Shown here: piece after piece, positions 9,176 to 17,331 of the stretch
How positions within the stretch are numbered: the stretch's first letter is position 1
How the letters are laid out: each line of letters starts with the position of its first letter
Assembly (NCBI GenBank): GCA_017525805.1
Contig: JAFXSH010000164.1
Location: forward strand, 1-64,000
DNA: 64,000 bases
Source: Clostridia bacterium
GTDB taxonomy: Bacteria; Bacillota_A; Clostridia; Christensenellales; Aristaeellaceae
Direction: 5' to 3'
Position numbers and translations under genes: made by a program
The notes under the pieces: model-generated
Database searches by the model: none
What the model saw: the letters and a program-made list of their open reading frames with translations, nothing else
Told to the model about the DNA's origin: nothing

Positions 9176-11167
9176 ATGGCGCAGAATTACGACGCGGGCA
9201 GCATCAAGGTGCTGGAGGGGCTGGACGCCGTGCGCATGCGGCCCGGTATGTATATCGGTTCCACCGGCAGCCGGGGCCTGCATCATTTATTGTGGGAAAT
9301 CGTGGACAACGCCATTGACGAGGCTATGGGCGGCTATGCCACTGAAGTGGCGGTGACGCTGCATAAGGACGGCTCCGCCTCCGTGTGGGACAATGGACGC
9401 GGTATGCCTGTGGACAATCATCCCGAATTGGGCGTGCCAGGCGTGCAGGTGATTTTTACCAAGCTCCACGCGGGCGGAAAGTTTGGCAACGATAATTACG
9501 CTTATTCCGGCGGCTTGCACGGCGTGGGCGCAAGCGTGGTGAACGCCCTTTCCAAATGGCTGACGGTGGATATTTTCCGGGATTGGAGCCATTACACCCA
9601 GCGGTACGAAAGTTATTTTGACCCGAAGCAGAAAAAGATCATGGCCGGGCACCCGGTGACTGCCCTGGAAAAGGTGGGGAATACCCGCAAGCGGGGCAGC
9701 CTGATCCGCTTTTTGCCGGATGATACCATTTTTGAGGAAACCGTATTCAACGGCGATACCGTCAGGCGGCGGCTACGGGAATTAGCTTACCTAAACAAGG
9801 GATTGAAAATCACCTTTGTAGACGAACGCACGAAGGAAGAAGGAAAAGCCGAAGCTGAATACTGCTTCGCCGGCGGCATCGTGGATTATGTGAAATTCCT
9901 GAACCGGGACAAAACGCCCCTGCAGGAAGAACCGATCTATTTTGAGGGCAAACGGGACGACGTGATCTGCGCCGCCGCTATCCAGTATACCGACGGCTAT
10001 ACCGAATCGGTGTTTTCCTATGTGAACAATATCCCCACCGGCGAGGGCGGCACCCATGAAACGGGCTTCCGGGCGGCGCTGACCAAAGCGCTGAACGATT
10101 ATGCCCGGAAGATCGGCGTGCTGAAAGAAAAGGACAATAACCTGGCGGGCGAGGACTTCCGGGAGGGCATTACCGTGGTTTTAACGACCATGGTGAAAAA
10201 CCCGCAGTTCGAGGGGCAGACCAAGGGGCGCTTAGGGAATACCGAAGTGCGGCCCGCCGTGGAAGCCATCGTGACGGAAAAACTGTATGAATTCCTGGAA
10301 AACCTGAAAAACCAGGACATGGCGCAGAAGATCATCGAAAAGGCCGTGAAAAGCGCCCGCGTGCGGGAAGCTACCCGCAAGGCCCGGAACCTGGCCCGTG
10401 CCAAGAACGAATTGGAAGCCGCGCCGTTGGTTGGTAAGCTTTCCGCCTGTACAGGCCGGAAGGCCGTGGACAACGAACTGTTCATTGTGGAGGGCGATTC
10501 CGCAGGCGGCAGCGCCAAGCAGGGCCGCGACCGGCGCTTCCAGGCCATCCTGCCCCTGCGCGGCAAGCCCCTGAACGCCGAAAAGAAAAGGCTGGATCAG
10601 GTGCTGGCCAACGAGGAATTCCGCTCCATCATCACGGCGCTTGGCACCGGCATCGCGGAGGACTTCGATCTTTCCTCCCTCAAATACCATAAGGTCATCA
10701 TCTTAGCCGACGCCGACCAGGACGGGGCCCATATCCGCTCTATCCTGCTCACCTTCTTTTTCCGCTATATGCGGGATCTGGTGGCGGACGGCCATGTGTA
10801 CATCGGCATGCCGCCCCTGTACGCGGTGAAGAAAAACAGCGATATCCATTACGCCTACGACGACCGGGAACTGAAAAAGGTTACCGCCGGGCTGAAAGGC
10901 TACACCCTGCAGCGATATAAGGGCTTGGGCGAAATGAACCCGGAACAGCTGTGGGAAACCACCATGGATCCCGCCCACCGCAAGCTTATGCAGGTGACCG
11001 TGGAGGACGCAGCGGAAGCGGATTCCCTGATCACCATTCTCATGGGCGACAAGGTGGAGCCCCGGCGGGAATACATTATTGAACACGCCGAATTCAACAA
11101 AGCCGATCATTTTGACCAGCAATTGGAAAAGAACGGCGTGATTTATGAAACGCGCGCCCATTCATAA
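9176..11167 (+). CDS. DNA topoisomerase type IIA subunit B (GyrB/ParE family)
   Basis: 663 residues, ATP-hydrolysing subunit of a type IIA topoisomerase. GHKL ATPase motifs are VDNAIDEA, DNGRGMPV and GGLHGVGASVVNAL. The transducer Lys lies in the QTKGRLGN segment. The TOPRIM domain has EGDSAGGSAKQGRD, PLRGKPLN and DADQDGAHI, and the tail has RYKGLGEMNP. The length is near 640, without the insert of proteobacterial GyrB. Start ATG at 9176, with AACGAGG about 8 bases before. Sequence alone does not separate a second gyrase from topoisomerase IV. The partner subunit lacks a clear GyrA box, which favours a ParE-like role. Confidence 0.9.
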   Translation: MAQNYDAGSIKVLEGLDAVRMRPGMYIGSTGSRGLHHLLWEIVDNAIDEAMGGYATEVAVTLHKDGSASVWDNGRGMPVDNHPELGVPGVQVIFTKLHAGGKFGNDNYAYSGGLHGVGASVVNALSKWLTVDIFRDWSHYTQRYESYFDPKQKKIMAGHPVTALEKVGNTRKRGSLIRFLPDDTIFEETVFNGDTVRRRLRELAYLNKGLKITFVDERTKEEGKAEAEYCFAGGIVDYVKFLNRDKTPLQEEPIYFEGKRDDVICAAAIQYTDGYTESVFSYVNNIPTGEGGTHETGFRAALTKALNDYARKIGVLKEKDNNLAGEDFREGITVVLTTMVKNPQFEGQTKGRLGNTEVRPAVEAIVTEKLYEFLENLKNQDMAQKIIEKAVKSARVREATRKARNLARAKNELEAAPLVGKLSACTGRKAVDNELFIVEGDSAGGSAKQGRDRRFQAILPLRGKPLNAEKKRLDQVLANEEFRSIITALGTGIAEDFDLSSLKYHKVIILADADQDGAHIRSILLTFFFRYMRDLVADGHVYIGMPPLYAVKKNSDIHYAYDDRELKKVTAGLKGYTLQRYKGLGEMNPEQLWETTMDPAHRKLMQVTVEDAAEADSLITILMGDKVEPRREYIIEHAEFNKADHFDQQLEKNGVIYETRAHS

Positions 11168-11179
11168 GGAGGCAAGCGC

Positions 11180-11734
11180 ATGACCATGAACGCTTCTCAG
11201 CAGAACACGCTGCGCCCCCTCATAGACAAATGGATCGCCCGCGCGGGCGGCGTGGCTGCCTGGGCGGGCATCATCGTGTGGGCGATGCTGTGCCTGGCGG
11301 GGTTTTCCAGCCTGATTTGGCCCCCTTCAGACAAAACGCTGGAAGGGGTTGACTATGCGATGCCTTTCATATGCGCCGGGCTGGCCCTGCTGCATGGAAG
11401 ATCGCTCCTTTCCGTCCGCCGCACAAAAAAGCTGCTGCGTGATTTCCGCATTTTCTGCGCCGTATTTGCCGGAGAACCCGATAAATCCATTTCCGATATG
11501 GCGGCGGCGCTGAATCTTCCCTTGGAGCAGGTGATGGCTTCCCTGGGGGAAATGTGCAGGCGCGGTTATTTCAACGGATACATCGACCACCAGAAACAGC
11601 GCATGATTTTCAATTCAGCGGGCGAAACGCAAAGCCTTTACGCGGTTCAATGCCCCGGCTGCGGCGCGAGAAACGCCGTTCAGGGTCAGGGAGGCGTTTG
11701 CCGTTACTGCGGCGCGCCCCTGACGCATCCGTGA
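11180..11734 (+). CDS. Small membrane protein with C-terminal zinc ribbon
   Basis: 184 residues, unknown family. Two hydrophobic segments lie near the N-terminus (AAWAGIIVWAMLCLAGF and YAMPFICAGLALLHG). A central region resembles a winged helix (SISDMAAALNLPLEQVMASL then GYFNGYIDH), and the C-terminus is a four-cysteine zinc ribbon (CPGCGARN ... CRYCGAPL). It has an AAGGAGG site and sits 12 bases after the topoisomerase B subunit and 16 bases before the A subunit, so it is co-transcribed with both. The context hints at membrane or nucleic-acid association, but no function can be assigned. Confidence 0.6.
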   Translation: MTMNASQQNTLRPLIDKWIARAGGVAAWAGIIVWAMLCLAGFSSLIWPPSDKTLEGVDYAMPFICAGLALLHGRSLLSVRRTKKLLRDFRIFCAVFAGEPDKSISDMAAALNLPLEQVMASLGEMCRRGYFNGYIDHQKQRMIFNSAGETQSLYAVQCPGCGARNAVQGQGGVCRYCGAPLTHP

Positions 11735-11750
11735 TTTGGAGGAAACATTC

Positions 11751-14189
11751 ATGGCGAAAAAACCCCCGGAACAAGTATTGACCCCGGATATTATACAAAC
11801 GCCCCTGGAGGACGTGCTGCATCAGAGCATGATGCCCTACGCGGAATACGTCATTCTGGAGCGCGCCATCCCCCGGGTGGAGGACGGCTTAAAGCCTGTG
11901 CAGCGGCGTATCCTGTTCACCATGCACGAACTGGGCCTGACGCCGGACAAGCCCCACCGCAAATGCGCCCGCATCGTGGGCGACTGTTTGGGTAAATACC
12001 ATCCCCACGGGGACACCAGCGTGTACGACGCCCTGACCCGCATGGCCCAGCCCTATTCCCTGCGGGGCGTGATGGTGGACGGCCACGGGAATTTCGGCTC
12101 CATCGACGGCGACAGCGCCGCCGCCATGCGATACACCGAAGCCCGCATGGCGCCGTTGGCTTTGCAGATGCTGCGGGATATCGAAAAGGACACCGTGCCT
12201 TTCCGCCTGAATTTCGATGATACGCTGAAAGAACCGGACCTGCTGCCCGCCCGTTTTCCCAATTTGCTGGTAAACGGCGCGTCCGGCATCGCCGTGGGTC
12301 TGGCCACCAATATTCCGCCCCACAACCTGCGGGAAGTGACGGAAGCGGTGTGCATGCAGATCGATGATGAAAACGTTTCCCTGGACGAACTGATGAAGGT
12401 GGTTCCCGGTCCGGATTTTCCCACCGGCGGCATCCTGCTGGATACGCCGGAGCTTCGCGCCGCCTATGAAACGGGTCGCGGCAAGCTGACCCTGCGGGCT
12501 AAGGTGACGATGGAGCCCGGTCCTTCGGGCCGCACCCTGATCGTGATCCATGAAATCCCCTACGGCGTGGCCAAGGCCGCCATGCTGGAAAAAATTCTGA
12601 AGCTTTCAGAAGAAAAAAAGGCCCAATTGGGCCTGATCCACGATATTCGGGATGAAAGCGACCGCACCGGCATGCGGGCGGTGATCGAGCTCAAGAAGGA
12701 AGCTAATCCGCAAAAGGTGCTGGCATCGCTATACAAGTACAGCGATTTGCAGGTCACCTTCGGGGTGAACATGGTGGCGGTGGCGGCGGGCAAGCCGGTG
12801 CTGATGGGCCTGAAAACCGTGATCGGCCACTTCATCCGCCACCAAAAAGAAGTGGTCACCCGCCGCACCCAGTACGAGCTGGATCAGGCCAAGGCCAGGG
12901 CCCACATTTTGGAGGGTCTGATCATCGCGGTGGATAACTTAGACGAGGTCATCGCCCTGATCCGCGCCAGCCGCAACGGCAAGGAAGCCAAGCAGCGCCT
13001 GATGGACCGCTTCGGCTTTACGGACGTGCAGGCCCAGGCTATCCTGGACCTTCGTCTGCAAAGATTAACTGGTCTGGAAATCGAAGCCCTGCGGAAGGAA
13101 TACGCCGACATCCTGAAGCTGATCGAGACGCTTGAAAGTATTCTGAAAAGCGAAAAGAAGCTGATGCAGGTCATCAAAAAGGAGCTGCGGGAAATTTCCG
13201 CCCAGTTCGGGGACGACCGCCGCACCCTGATCGTCAGGGAAGAACCGGAAGAAGCCCTGCCCGAAGTGGAGGAAGGGCCCCTGCCGGAGGAAGCCGTGGT
13301 GTTCCTGACCAGGGGCGGCCAACTGCGCCGCGTAGCGCCTCGAATTTATGAGAAGCTGGATATCCCGGAAAAGGAAAGTGACCGGAACCGCTATTTGTTC
13401 CATACCCAAACCGATCATACCCTGTATTTCTTCACTAACTTGGGCAACTGTTATCCGCTTTCCGTGGGCGCGCTGACGGAAACTACGAAACCTCGGGAGC
13501 GCGGCGGCAATCTGACCAGCGTGCTGGCGGGGCTGGAAAATGGGGAAGAATGCGTGTCCCTGCTTTTGATCACCCCTGGCAGCCTGAACGCTATGAGCGA
13601 CCTGCTGTTCTTTACCCGGCAGGGCCAGGTGAAACGCACCAGCGCGGCGGATTACGACGTGAAGCGCTCCAAATTCGCCGCCATCAACCTAAAGGACGGC
13701 GATACCCTGCTGTCCGTTTCCCCCGCCGAGGAAGGGGCCGATCTGCTGATGATCACCCGAAAGGGCATGTGCATCCGCTTCTCCCTGGACGACGTGCCCG
13801 AAATGGGCCGCGTCAGCGGAGGCGTGAAGGGCATGAAGGTGGATGAGGACGATCAGGTGATTTTAGCATGCCCCATCAGCGTGTCGGATCAGATCATACT
13901 GTTTACCGAAAGGGGCTACGGAAAGCGCCTTATGAGCGCCATGTTCGATACCCAGGGCAGGGCCGGAAAAGGCGTAAAATGCGTGTATTTCAATAAATCC
14001 GGTTCTACCGGTTCTTATGTTGCCGCCGCCGCGCGCGTTTCCAACACCCGTGCTTTCACGGTGATGCAGCACGGCGGGCTGCTGACACCCCTTTCCTCCG
14101 ACGATCTGCCCTGCCAGGACCTGGCAGACAAAGGAAAGCCCATCGTCATGGCCGTATTGGACGATGTGGTGGAAGAACTGATCCTCTGA
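11751..14189 (+). CDS. DNA topoisomerase type IIA subunit A (GyrA/ParC family)
   Basis: 812 residues, breakage-reunion subunit. The winged-helix region has KCARIVGDCLGKYHPHGD, and the catalytic tyrosine lies in AAAMRYTEAR. The tower and coiled-coil region is complete, and the C-terminal beta-pinwheel blades are visible (FLTRGGQLRRV, FFTNLGNCYPL, FFTRQGQVKRT, ITRKGMCIRF, FTERGYGKRL). I cannot find the QRRGGKG GyrA box expected in the first blade; that stretch reads IYEKLDIPEKESDR. Its absence argues against canonical negative supercoiling and for a topoisomerase IV-like decatenase, although the DGHGNFGSIDGD segment is GyrA-like. Start ATG 11751 follows TTGGAGG. Confidence 0.9.
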   Translation: MAKKPPEQVLTPDIIQTPLEDVLHQSMMPYAEYVILERAIPRVEDGLKPVQRRILFTMHELGLTPDKPHRKCARIVGDCLGKYHPHGDTSVYDALTRMAQPYSLRGVMVDGHGNFGSIDGDSAAAMRYTEARMAPLALQMLRDIEKDTVPFRLNFDDTLKEPDLLPARFPNLLVNGASGIAVGLATNIPPHNLREVTEAVCMQIDDENVSLDELMKVVPGPDFPTGGILLDTPELRAAYETGRGKLTLRAKVTMEPGPSGRTLIVIHEIPYGVAKAAMLEKILKLSEEKKAQLGLIHDIRDESDRTGMRAVIELKKEANPQKVLASLYKYSDLQVTFGVNMVAVAAGKPVLMGLKTVIGHFIRHQKEVVTRRTQYELDQAKARAHILEGLIIAVDNLDEVIALIRASRNGKEAKQRLMDRFGFTDVQAQAILDLRLQRLTGLEIEALRKEYADILKLIETLESILKSEKKLMQVIKKELREISAQFGDDRRTLIVREEPEEALPEVEEGPLPEEAVVFLTRGGQLRRVAPRIYEKLDIPEKESDRNRYLFHTQTDHTLYFFTNLGNCYPLSVGALTETTKPRERGGNLTSVLAGLENGEECVSLLLITPGSLNAMSDLLFFTRQGQVKRTSAADYDVKRSKFAAINLKDGDTLLSVSPAEEGADLLMITRKGMCIRFSLDDVPEMGRVSGGVKGMKVDEDDQVILACPISVSDQIILFTERGYGKRLMSAMFDTQGRAGKGVKCVYFNKSGSTGSYVAAAARVSNTRAFTVMQHGGLLTPLSSDDLPCQDLADKGKPIVMAVLDDVVEELIL

Positions 14190-14195
14190 TCAACA

Positions 14196-14594
14196 TTACA
14201 ACTTGAATCCGGTAACGACCGCCTGGGCCACGTCGCGGCCCAGGTCGTCGGAAACGTCCACCTGATACACGCAGCTCGTTTTGCCGTCCTTGCGGCATAC
14301 CGCTTTCGCAGTCAGTTGATCGCCCCGCGCGCCGTTTAAAAAGTTCATGCTCACCTGCTGGGCCACGGTGGGCTTATGCACATTGCTCGCCGCGGCGGCA
14401 AACGCCAGGTCGATCAGGGTAAAGATCGACCCGCCCATCACGCCGCCCTCGGCGTTGCGGTGGCGGCTCGTCAGCGCAAGGCTGCAAACCGCGCTGCCTA
14501 AAGACAATTCTTCCAGCACGATTCCGTTTTCGGTGGCGAATCTGTCCCGTTCAAAATACGCGCGCGCTTCTTCGATGGATTGAAACGTAGCCAT
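14196..14594 (-). CDS. PaaI-family hotdog-fold thioesterase
   Basis: 132 residues. The hotdog thioesterase signature RNAEGGVMGGSIFTLIDLAFAA is followed by VSMNFLNGARGDQLTAKAV, as in PaaI-like aryl- and acyl-CoA thioesterases. The start at 14594 has an AGGGAGAG site. It lies downstream of the ACT-domain and phenylacetate-CoA ligase genes, on the same strand but beyond a strong terminator. Expression therefore needs readthrough or a promoter I do not see. The neighbourhood suggests an aryl-acetyl-CoA substrate, by inference only. It converges with the topoisomerase A gene, leaving 6 bases between the stops. Confidence 0.8.
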   Translation of the reverse strand: MATFQSIEEARAYFERDRFATENGIVLEELSLGSAVCSLALTSRHRNAEGGVMGGSIFTLIDLAFAAAASNVHKPTVAQQVSMNFLNGARGDQLTAKAVCRKDGKTSCVYQVDVSDDLGRDVAQAVVTGFKL

Positions 14595-14612
14595 TCCAAT
14601 ACTCTCCCTTGC

Positions 14613-14661
14613 AAAAAAAGTAAGCCAGCCAGCCCTGATCCGGAAAACGGGGCTGGCTGGC
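14613..14661 (-). terminator. Rho-independent terminator after the ACT-domain gene
   Basis: A perfect 12-bp stem (GCCAGCCAGCCC at 14624-14635 with GGGCTGGCTGGC at 14650-14661, 14-base loop). On the minus strand it is followed by TTACTTTTTTT. It ends the phenylacetate-CoA ligase/ACT operon 10 bases after the ACT stop codon. Confidence 0.9.
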
Positions 14662-14670
14662 AAAATATTT

Positions 14671-15111
14671 TTACATCTTATCCACGTCAGCTTGGCTTAA
14701 CATCTTGATGTGGTGTTCATCGAAAATTTCCTCCGCCTTTTTCCCATCGTCCAGGCGCAGGATCATATGGGCCGTGCCCGGCTTGGTCGCCCGCAGGAAG
14801 GAATACATGTATTCCACGGAGAGCTTGGACTGTTCGATCACTGCCAGAAGTTCCGACAGGCCCAAAGGCCGGTCCGGCACTTCGGCGCAGATCACATGAT
14901 TCACCTTGGAAATATAGCCGTTTTCCTTGAGCAATAGCACCGCGTCGTCAATTTGGCTGCTGTTGATGATGGCGCGCACGATGCCGAAGCTCTGCGTATC
15001 AGCGATGGAAAGGGCCAGCAGATCGATGCCGCCCCTGCCCAAAAGCTCCGTCATGGCCCGCAGGGTGCCGGGGTTGTTTTCCAGGAATACGGATAACTGC
15101 TTAATAAACAT
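14671..15111 (-). CDS. Tandem ACT-domain protein
   Basis: 146 residues made of two ACT domains. The first starts IKQLSVFLENNPGTLRAMTELL, the typical strand-helix entry with Pro-Gly. The second covers roughly residues 70-140 (SELLAVIEQSKLSVEYMYSF). ACT pairs bind amino acids and act as regulators. Stand-alone double ACT proteins are often found beside phenylacetate-CoA ligase and indolepyruvate:ferredoxin oxidoreductase genes. Here it follows the ligase by 32 bases and shares the Phe-leader attenuator, so an aromatic amino acid is the likely ligand (inference). Confidence 0.85.
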   Translation of the reverse strand: MFIKQLSVFLENNPGTLRAMTELLGRGGIDLLALSIADTQSFGIVRAIINSSQIDDAVLLLKENGYISKVNHVICAEVPDRPLGLSELLAVIEQSKLSVEYMYSFLRATKPGTAHMILRLDDGKKAEEIFDEHHIKMLSQADVDKM

Positions 15112-15143
15112 GATTCGTTCCTCCTTATCATCGATGCTTTTGC

Positions 15144-16463
15144 TTACAGCTTCCGGTTGTCAATGACCCGCTTGGCTTTGCCTTCGCTCCGGGGCATGGA
15201 CTTGGGCGCGTTCAAAGTGACCTTGGCGGAAATGCCCACCACAGACTTGATCTGGTCGGTGATATATTTGCGCACGTTTTCGATATGGCCTACGGTATCG
15301 GAGAACATTTCCTCCGTCATTTCCACCTGCACTTCCAGGGTATCGGAATTGTTCACGCGGTCCACCACCAGCATATAGTGCGGAGCCACGCCCTGGGTCT
15401 TGACCAGTACGGTTTCGATCTGGCTGGGGAATACGTTCACGCCGCGGATGATGAGCATATCGTCCGTGCGGCCGGTGATGCGGCTCATGCGGGCGGTGGT
15501 GCGGCCGCAGGCGCAGGGCGCGTCGGTGATGCTGCAAATGTCATGGGTGCGGTAGCGCATCATGGGCATCCCGGTTTTGGTGAGGGTGGTGAACACCAAT
15601 TCGCCCTTTTCCCCGTAGGGCAGCTGTTCGCCGGTGGCGGGGTTGATGATCTCGGCGATCACGTGATCCTCGTTGATGTGCATGCCGTCCTTTTCCAGGC
15701 AGTTGAAGGCCACGCCGGGCCCGCCGATTTCAGTGAGGCCGTAGATATCGCAGGCGTCGATGCCCAGCAGCTCTTCAATGCGCACACGCATGGCCTCCGA
15801 CCAGGGCTCCGCGCCGAAGCAGCCCGCCTTGAGCTTTAAGTCTTTGCCAGGCTCCAGCCCCATTTCCCGGATGGTTTCGCCCAAATAGGTGGCGTAGGAA
15901 GGGGTGCAGCACAGCATGGTCGCGCCCAAATCCTGCATCATCATGATCTGGCGCTGGGTGTTGCCGCTGGACATGGGCACCACCATGGCTCCGATCTTAT
16001 CCGCCCCCTGGTAGGCGCCGAAGCCGCCGGTGAACAGGCCGAAGCCGTAGGCTACCTGCACCACGTCGTCCTTGGTGCAGCCCGCGGCGGTGAGGGTGCG
16101 GGCCATCATTTCGCTCCATACGTCCACATCGTTCCGGGTGTAGCCGGACACGATGGGCTTGCCGGTGGTGCCGGAGGAACCGTGGATGCGCACGATTTCG
16201 GATTTGGGGCAGGCCAGCAGATCAAAGGGATAATAGTCTCTCAGGTCGGTTTTTTCCATAAAAGGAAGGTATTTGAGGTCGTCCACGCCGCGGATATCCT
16301 CGGGCTTTATGCCCTTTGCGTCCATCCGCGCCCGGTACATGGGCACATTTTCATACTCCCGTTTGACGGTCTCCACTAATTTGGCGCTTTGCCAGGCGTG
16401 CAGTTCGTCCCGGCTCATGCATTCCCGTTCCGGATTGTAAATCAGGTGTTTCTTTTCGCTCAT
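15144..16463 (-). CDS. paaK: Phenylacetate-CoA ligase
   Basis: 439 residues, ANL-superfamily adenylate-forming ligase of the short PaaK type. Visible motifs are the P-loop SSGTTGKPIVSGYT, DIYGLTEIGGPG, YRTHD and the C-terminal RGVNVFPSQIE and RSEGKAKRVID segments. It activates phenylacetate or related aryl-acetates with ATP and CoA. Together with an indolepyruvate:ferredoxin oxidoreductase (not in this window) the reaction can feed reductive carboxylation to aryl-pyruvates. The 5' region holds a Phe-rich leader peptide and an attenuator, pointing to control by phenylalanine supply. Start ATG 16463, with GGAAGG about 9 bases upstream. Confidence 0.9.
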   Translation of the reverse strand: MSEKKHLIYNPERECMSRDELHAWQSAKLVETVKREYENVPMYRARMDAKGIKPEDIRGVDDLKYLPFMEKTDLRDYYPFDLLACPKSEIVRIHGSSGTTGKPIVSGYTRNDVDVWSEMMARTLTAAGCTKDDVVQVAYGFGLFTGGFGAYQGADKIGAMVVPMSSGNTQRQIMMMQDLGATMLCCTPSYATYLGETIREMGLEPGKDLKLKAGCFGAEPWSEAMRVRIEELLGIDACDIYGLTEIGGPGVAFNCLEKDGMHINEDHVIAEIINPATGEQLPYGEKGELVFTTLTKTGMPMMRYRTHDICSITDAPCACGRTTARMSRITGRTDDMLIIRGVNVFPSQIETVLVKTQGVAPHYMLVVDRVNNSDTLEVQVEMTEEMFSDTVGHIENVRKYITDQIKSVVGISAKVTLNAPKSMPRSEGKAKRVIDNRKL

Positions 16464-16503
16464 GTGGTTTCTACCTTCCTTTCAAAAACAGATGAATCAT
16501 ATC

Positions 16504-16537
16504 AAAAAAGCGGCCCTCCCATCCGGAAGAACCGCTT
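16504..16537 (-). terminator. Attenuator terminator upstream of paaK
   Basis: In the minus-strand RNA, AAGCGGUUCUUCC (16537-16525) pairs with GGGAGGGCCGCUU (16520-16508) as an unbroken 13-bp stem with three G-U pairs and loop GGAU, followed by a six-U run (16509-16504). It lies between the leader peptide stop codon and the paaK start, so it can end transcription before paaK. Confidence 0.85.
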
Positions 16538-16590
16538 CGATGAACGCTTTGGGCATTCAGGCAAGCTGCTTCTTTCGGATGGGCAAGCAG
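16518..16590 (-). promoter_or_regulatory. Antiterminator segments of the Phe attenuator
   Basis: Segment 2, CCCAUCCGAAAGAAGC (16583-16568), can pair in 14 of 16 positions with segment 3, GGUUCUUCCGGAUGGG (16533-16518). Segment 3 is the 5' arm and loop of the terminator, so this pairing excludes the terminator. A competing hairpin CUGCUU/AAGCAG (16590-16585 with 16571-16566) ties up part of segment 2. Its first arm covers leader codons 39-41, directly after the last Phe codon. Confidence 0.75.
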
Positions 16591-16706
16591 GTAAAGCGAA
16601 AGCCAAAAAACACAAAGAACAGCCCCGCAAAAAAGCGGGCCGCATTTTCCATAACGGCAGAAAGATATAGAGAGGATACGGAAGACAAGTTGAAACGCTG
16701 TTTCAT
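16557..16706 (-). CDS. Phe-rich leader peptide of the paaK operon
   Basis: 49 codons, ATG at 16706 with AAGGAG 9 bases upstream, TGA at 16559-16557. Nine residues are Phe, eight of them in positions 25-38 (ARFFAGLFFVFFGFRFT). All eight are TTT. The composition is that of an amino-acid leader peptide such as E. coli PheL, though longer. A ribosome waiting at Phe36 or Phe38 would cover codons 39-41 and free segment 2 to form the antiterminator. A ribosome reaching the stop would cover segment 2 and let the terminator form. A weakly hydrophobic peptide product with another function is the alternative. Confidence 0.8.
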   Translation of the reverse strand: MKQRFNLSSVSSLYLSAVMENAARFFAGLFFVFFGFRFTCLPIRKKQLA

Positions 16707-16739
16707 GCCGATTCTCTCCTTTCTGCTCATTTCAAGTTC

Positions 16740-16767
16740 ATTATATCATCGAAAACAGCCCCGTCAA
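16740..16767 (-). promoter_or_regulatory. Promoter of the leader-paaK-ACT operon
   Basis: On the minus strand, TTGACG (16767-16762), a 16-base spacer and TATAAT (16745-16740), about 33 bases before the leader peptide start. This places the leader and attenuator inside the transcript. Confidence 0.8.
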
Positions 16768-16822
16768 TAGACAAAAAAAGCAAAAACAATATTTATACAA
16801 TCAATAATAAAACTTCATACTA

Positions 16823-16852
16823 TTGACACAATGGAAGGGTTTGCTTTATAAT
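16823..16852 (+). promoter_or_regulatory. Promoter for the STAS gene
   Basis: TTGACA (16823-16828), an 18-base spacer and TATAAT (16847-16852). It is divergent from the paaK leader promoter and about 85 bases before the STAS start. Confidence 0.75.
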
Positions 16853-16937
16853 GAATGCAAACCAGAGGAAAACAGGATAGGGATTCAAAGCAGTTTATAT
16901 CCATCTATCGTTATTTAATGAAAGGCTGTGAAATTAT

Positions 16938-17243
16938 ATGACGATTACGAAGCATGTAGACGGAGAAACCACCACCATTGCCGTGGAAGGCAGGCTGAAC
17001 ACGACTACCGCCAACGAATTTGGCAACGAAGTCAAAAATTTGATTGGGACGATCGAAAATCTTGTTTTCGATTTTGATAAAGTGGAATACATCTCCAGTA
17101 CCGGGCTGCGGGTTCTGCTTTTCGCGCAGAAGGAAATGAACAAGCGCGGCACCATGAAAATCATTAACGTGAGCGAAGAAGTGTACGACGTGATGAAGGA
17201 CATTGGCTTCACGGGCATCAGTGAAATTTACATGAAAGAATAA
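16938..17243 (+). CDS. STAS-domain anti-sigma factor antagonist
   Basis: 101 residues, a single STAS domain: VEGRLNTTTANEFGNEV, then DFDKVEYISSTGLRVLL, which holds the conserved Ser-Ser-Thr phosphorylation site of the SpoIIAA/RsbV type. Such proteins bind anti-sigma kinases and are switched by serine phosphorylation. No partner kinase or sigma gene is adjacent, so this is not the spoIIA operon and its partner is unknown. It has its own promoter and a weak AAAGG site. Confidence 0.85.
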   Translation: MTITKHVDGETTTIAVEGRLNTTTANEFGNEVKNLIGTIENLVFDFDKVEYISSTGLRVLLFAQKEMNKRGTMKIINVSEEVYDVMKDIGFTGISEIYMKE

Positions 17244-17331
17244 ACGGTTTTTCTGTGCTGTTATTTCGTAAAGGAGTTTATCCACGCCGCGTTGAAAGGT
17301 ATGTCGGTTCAGGCGGCGGGGAGGTGAAGTT

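Noticed and set aside
16464..16937. T-box riboswitch before paaK
   Set aside because: No T-box sequence (TGGNACCGCG) or specifier stem was found; the leader peptide with alternative stems explains the region.
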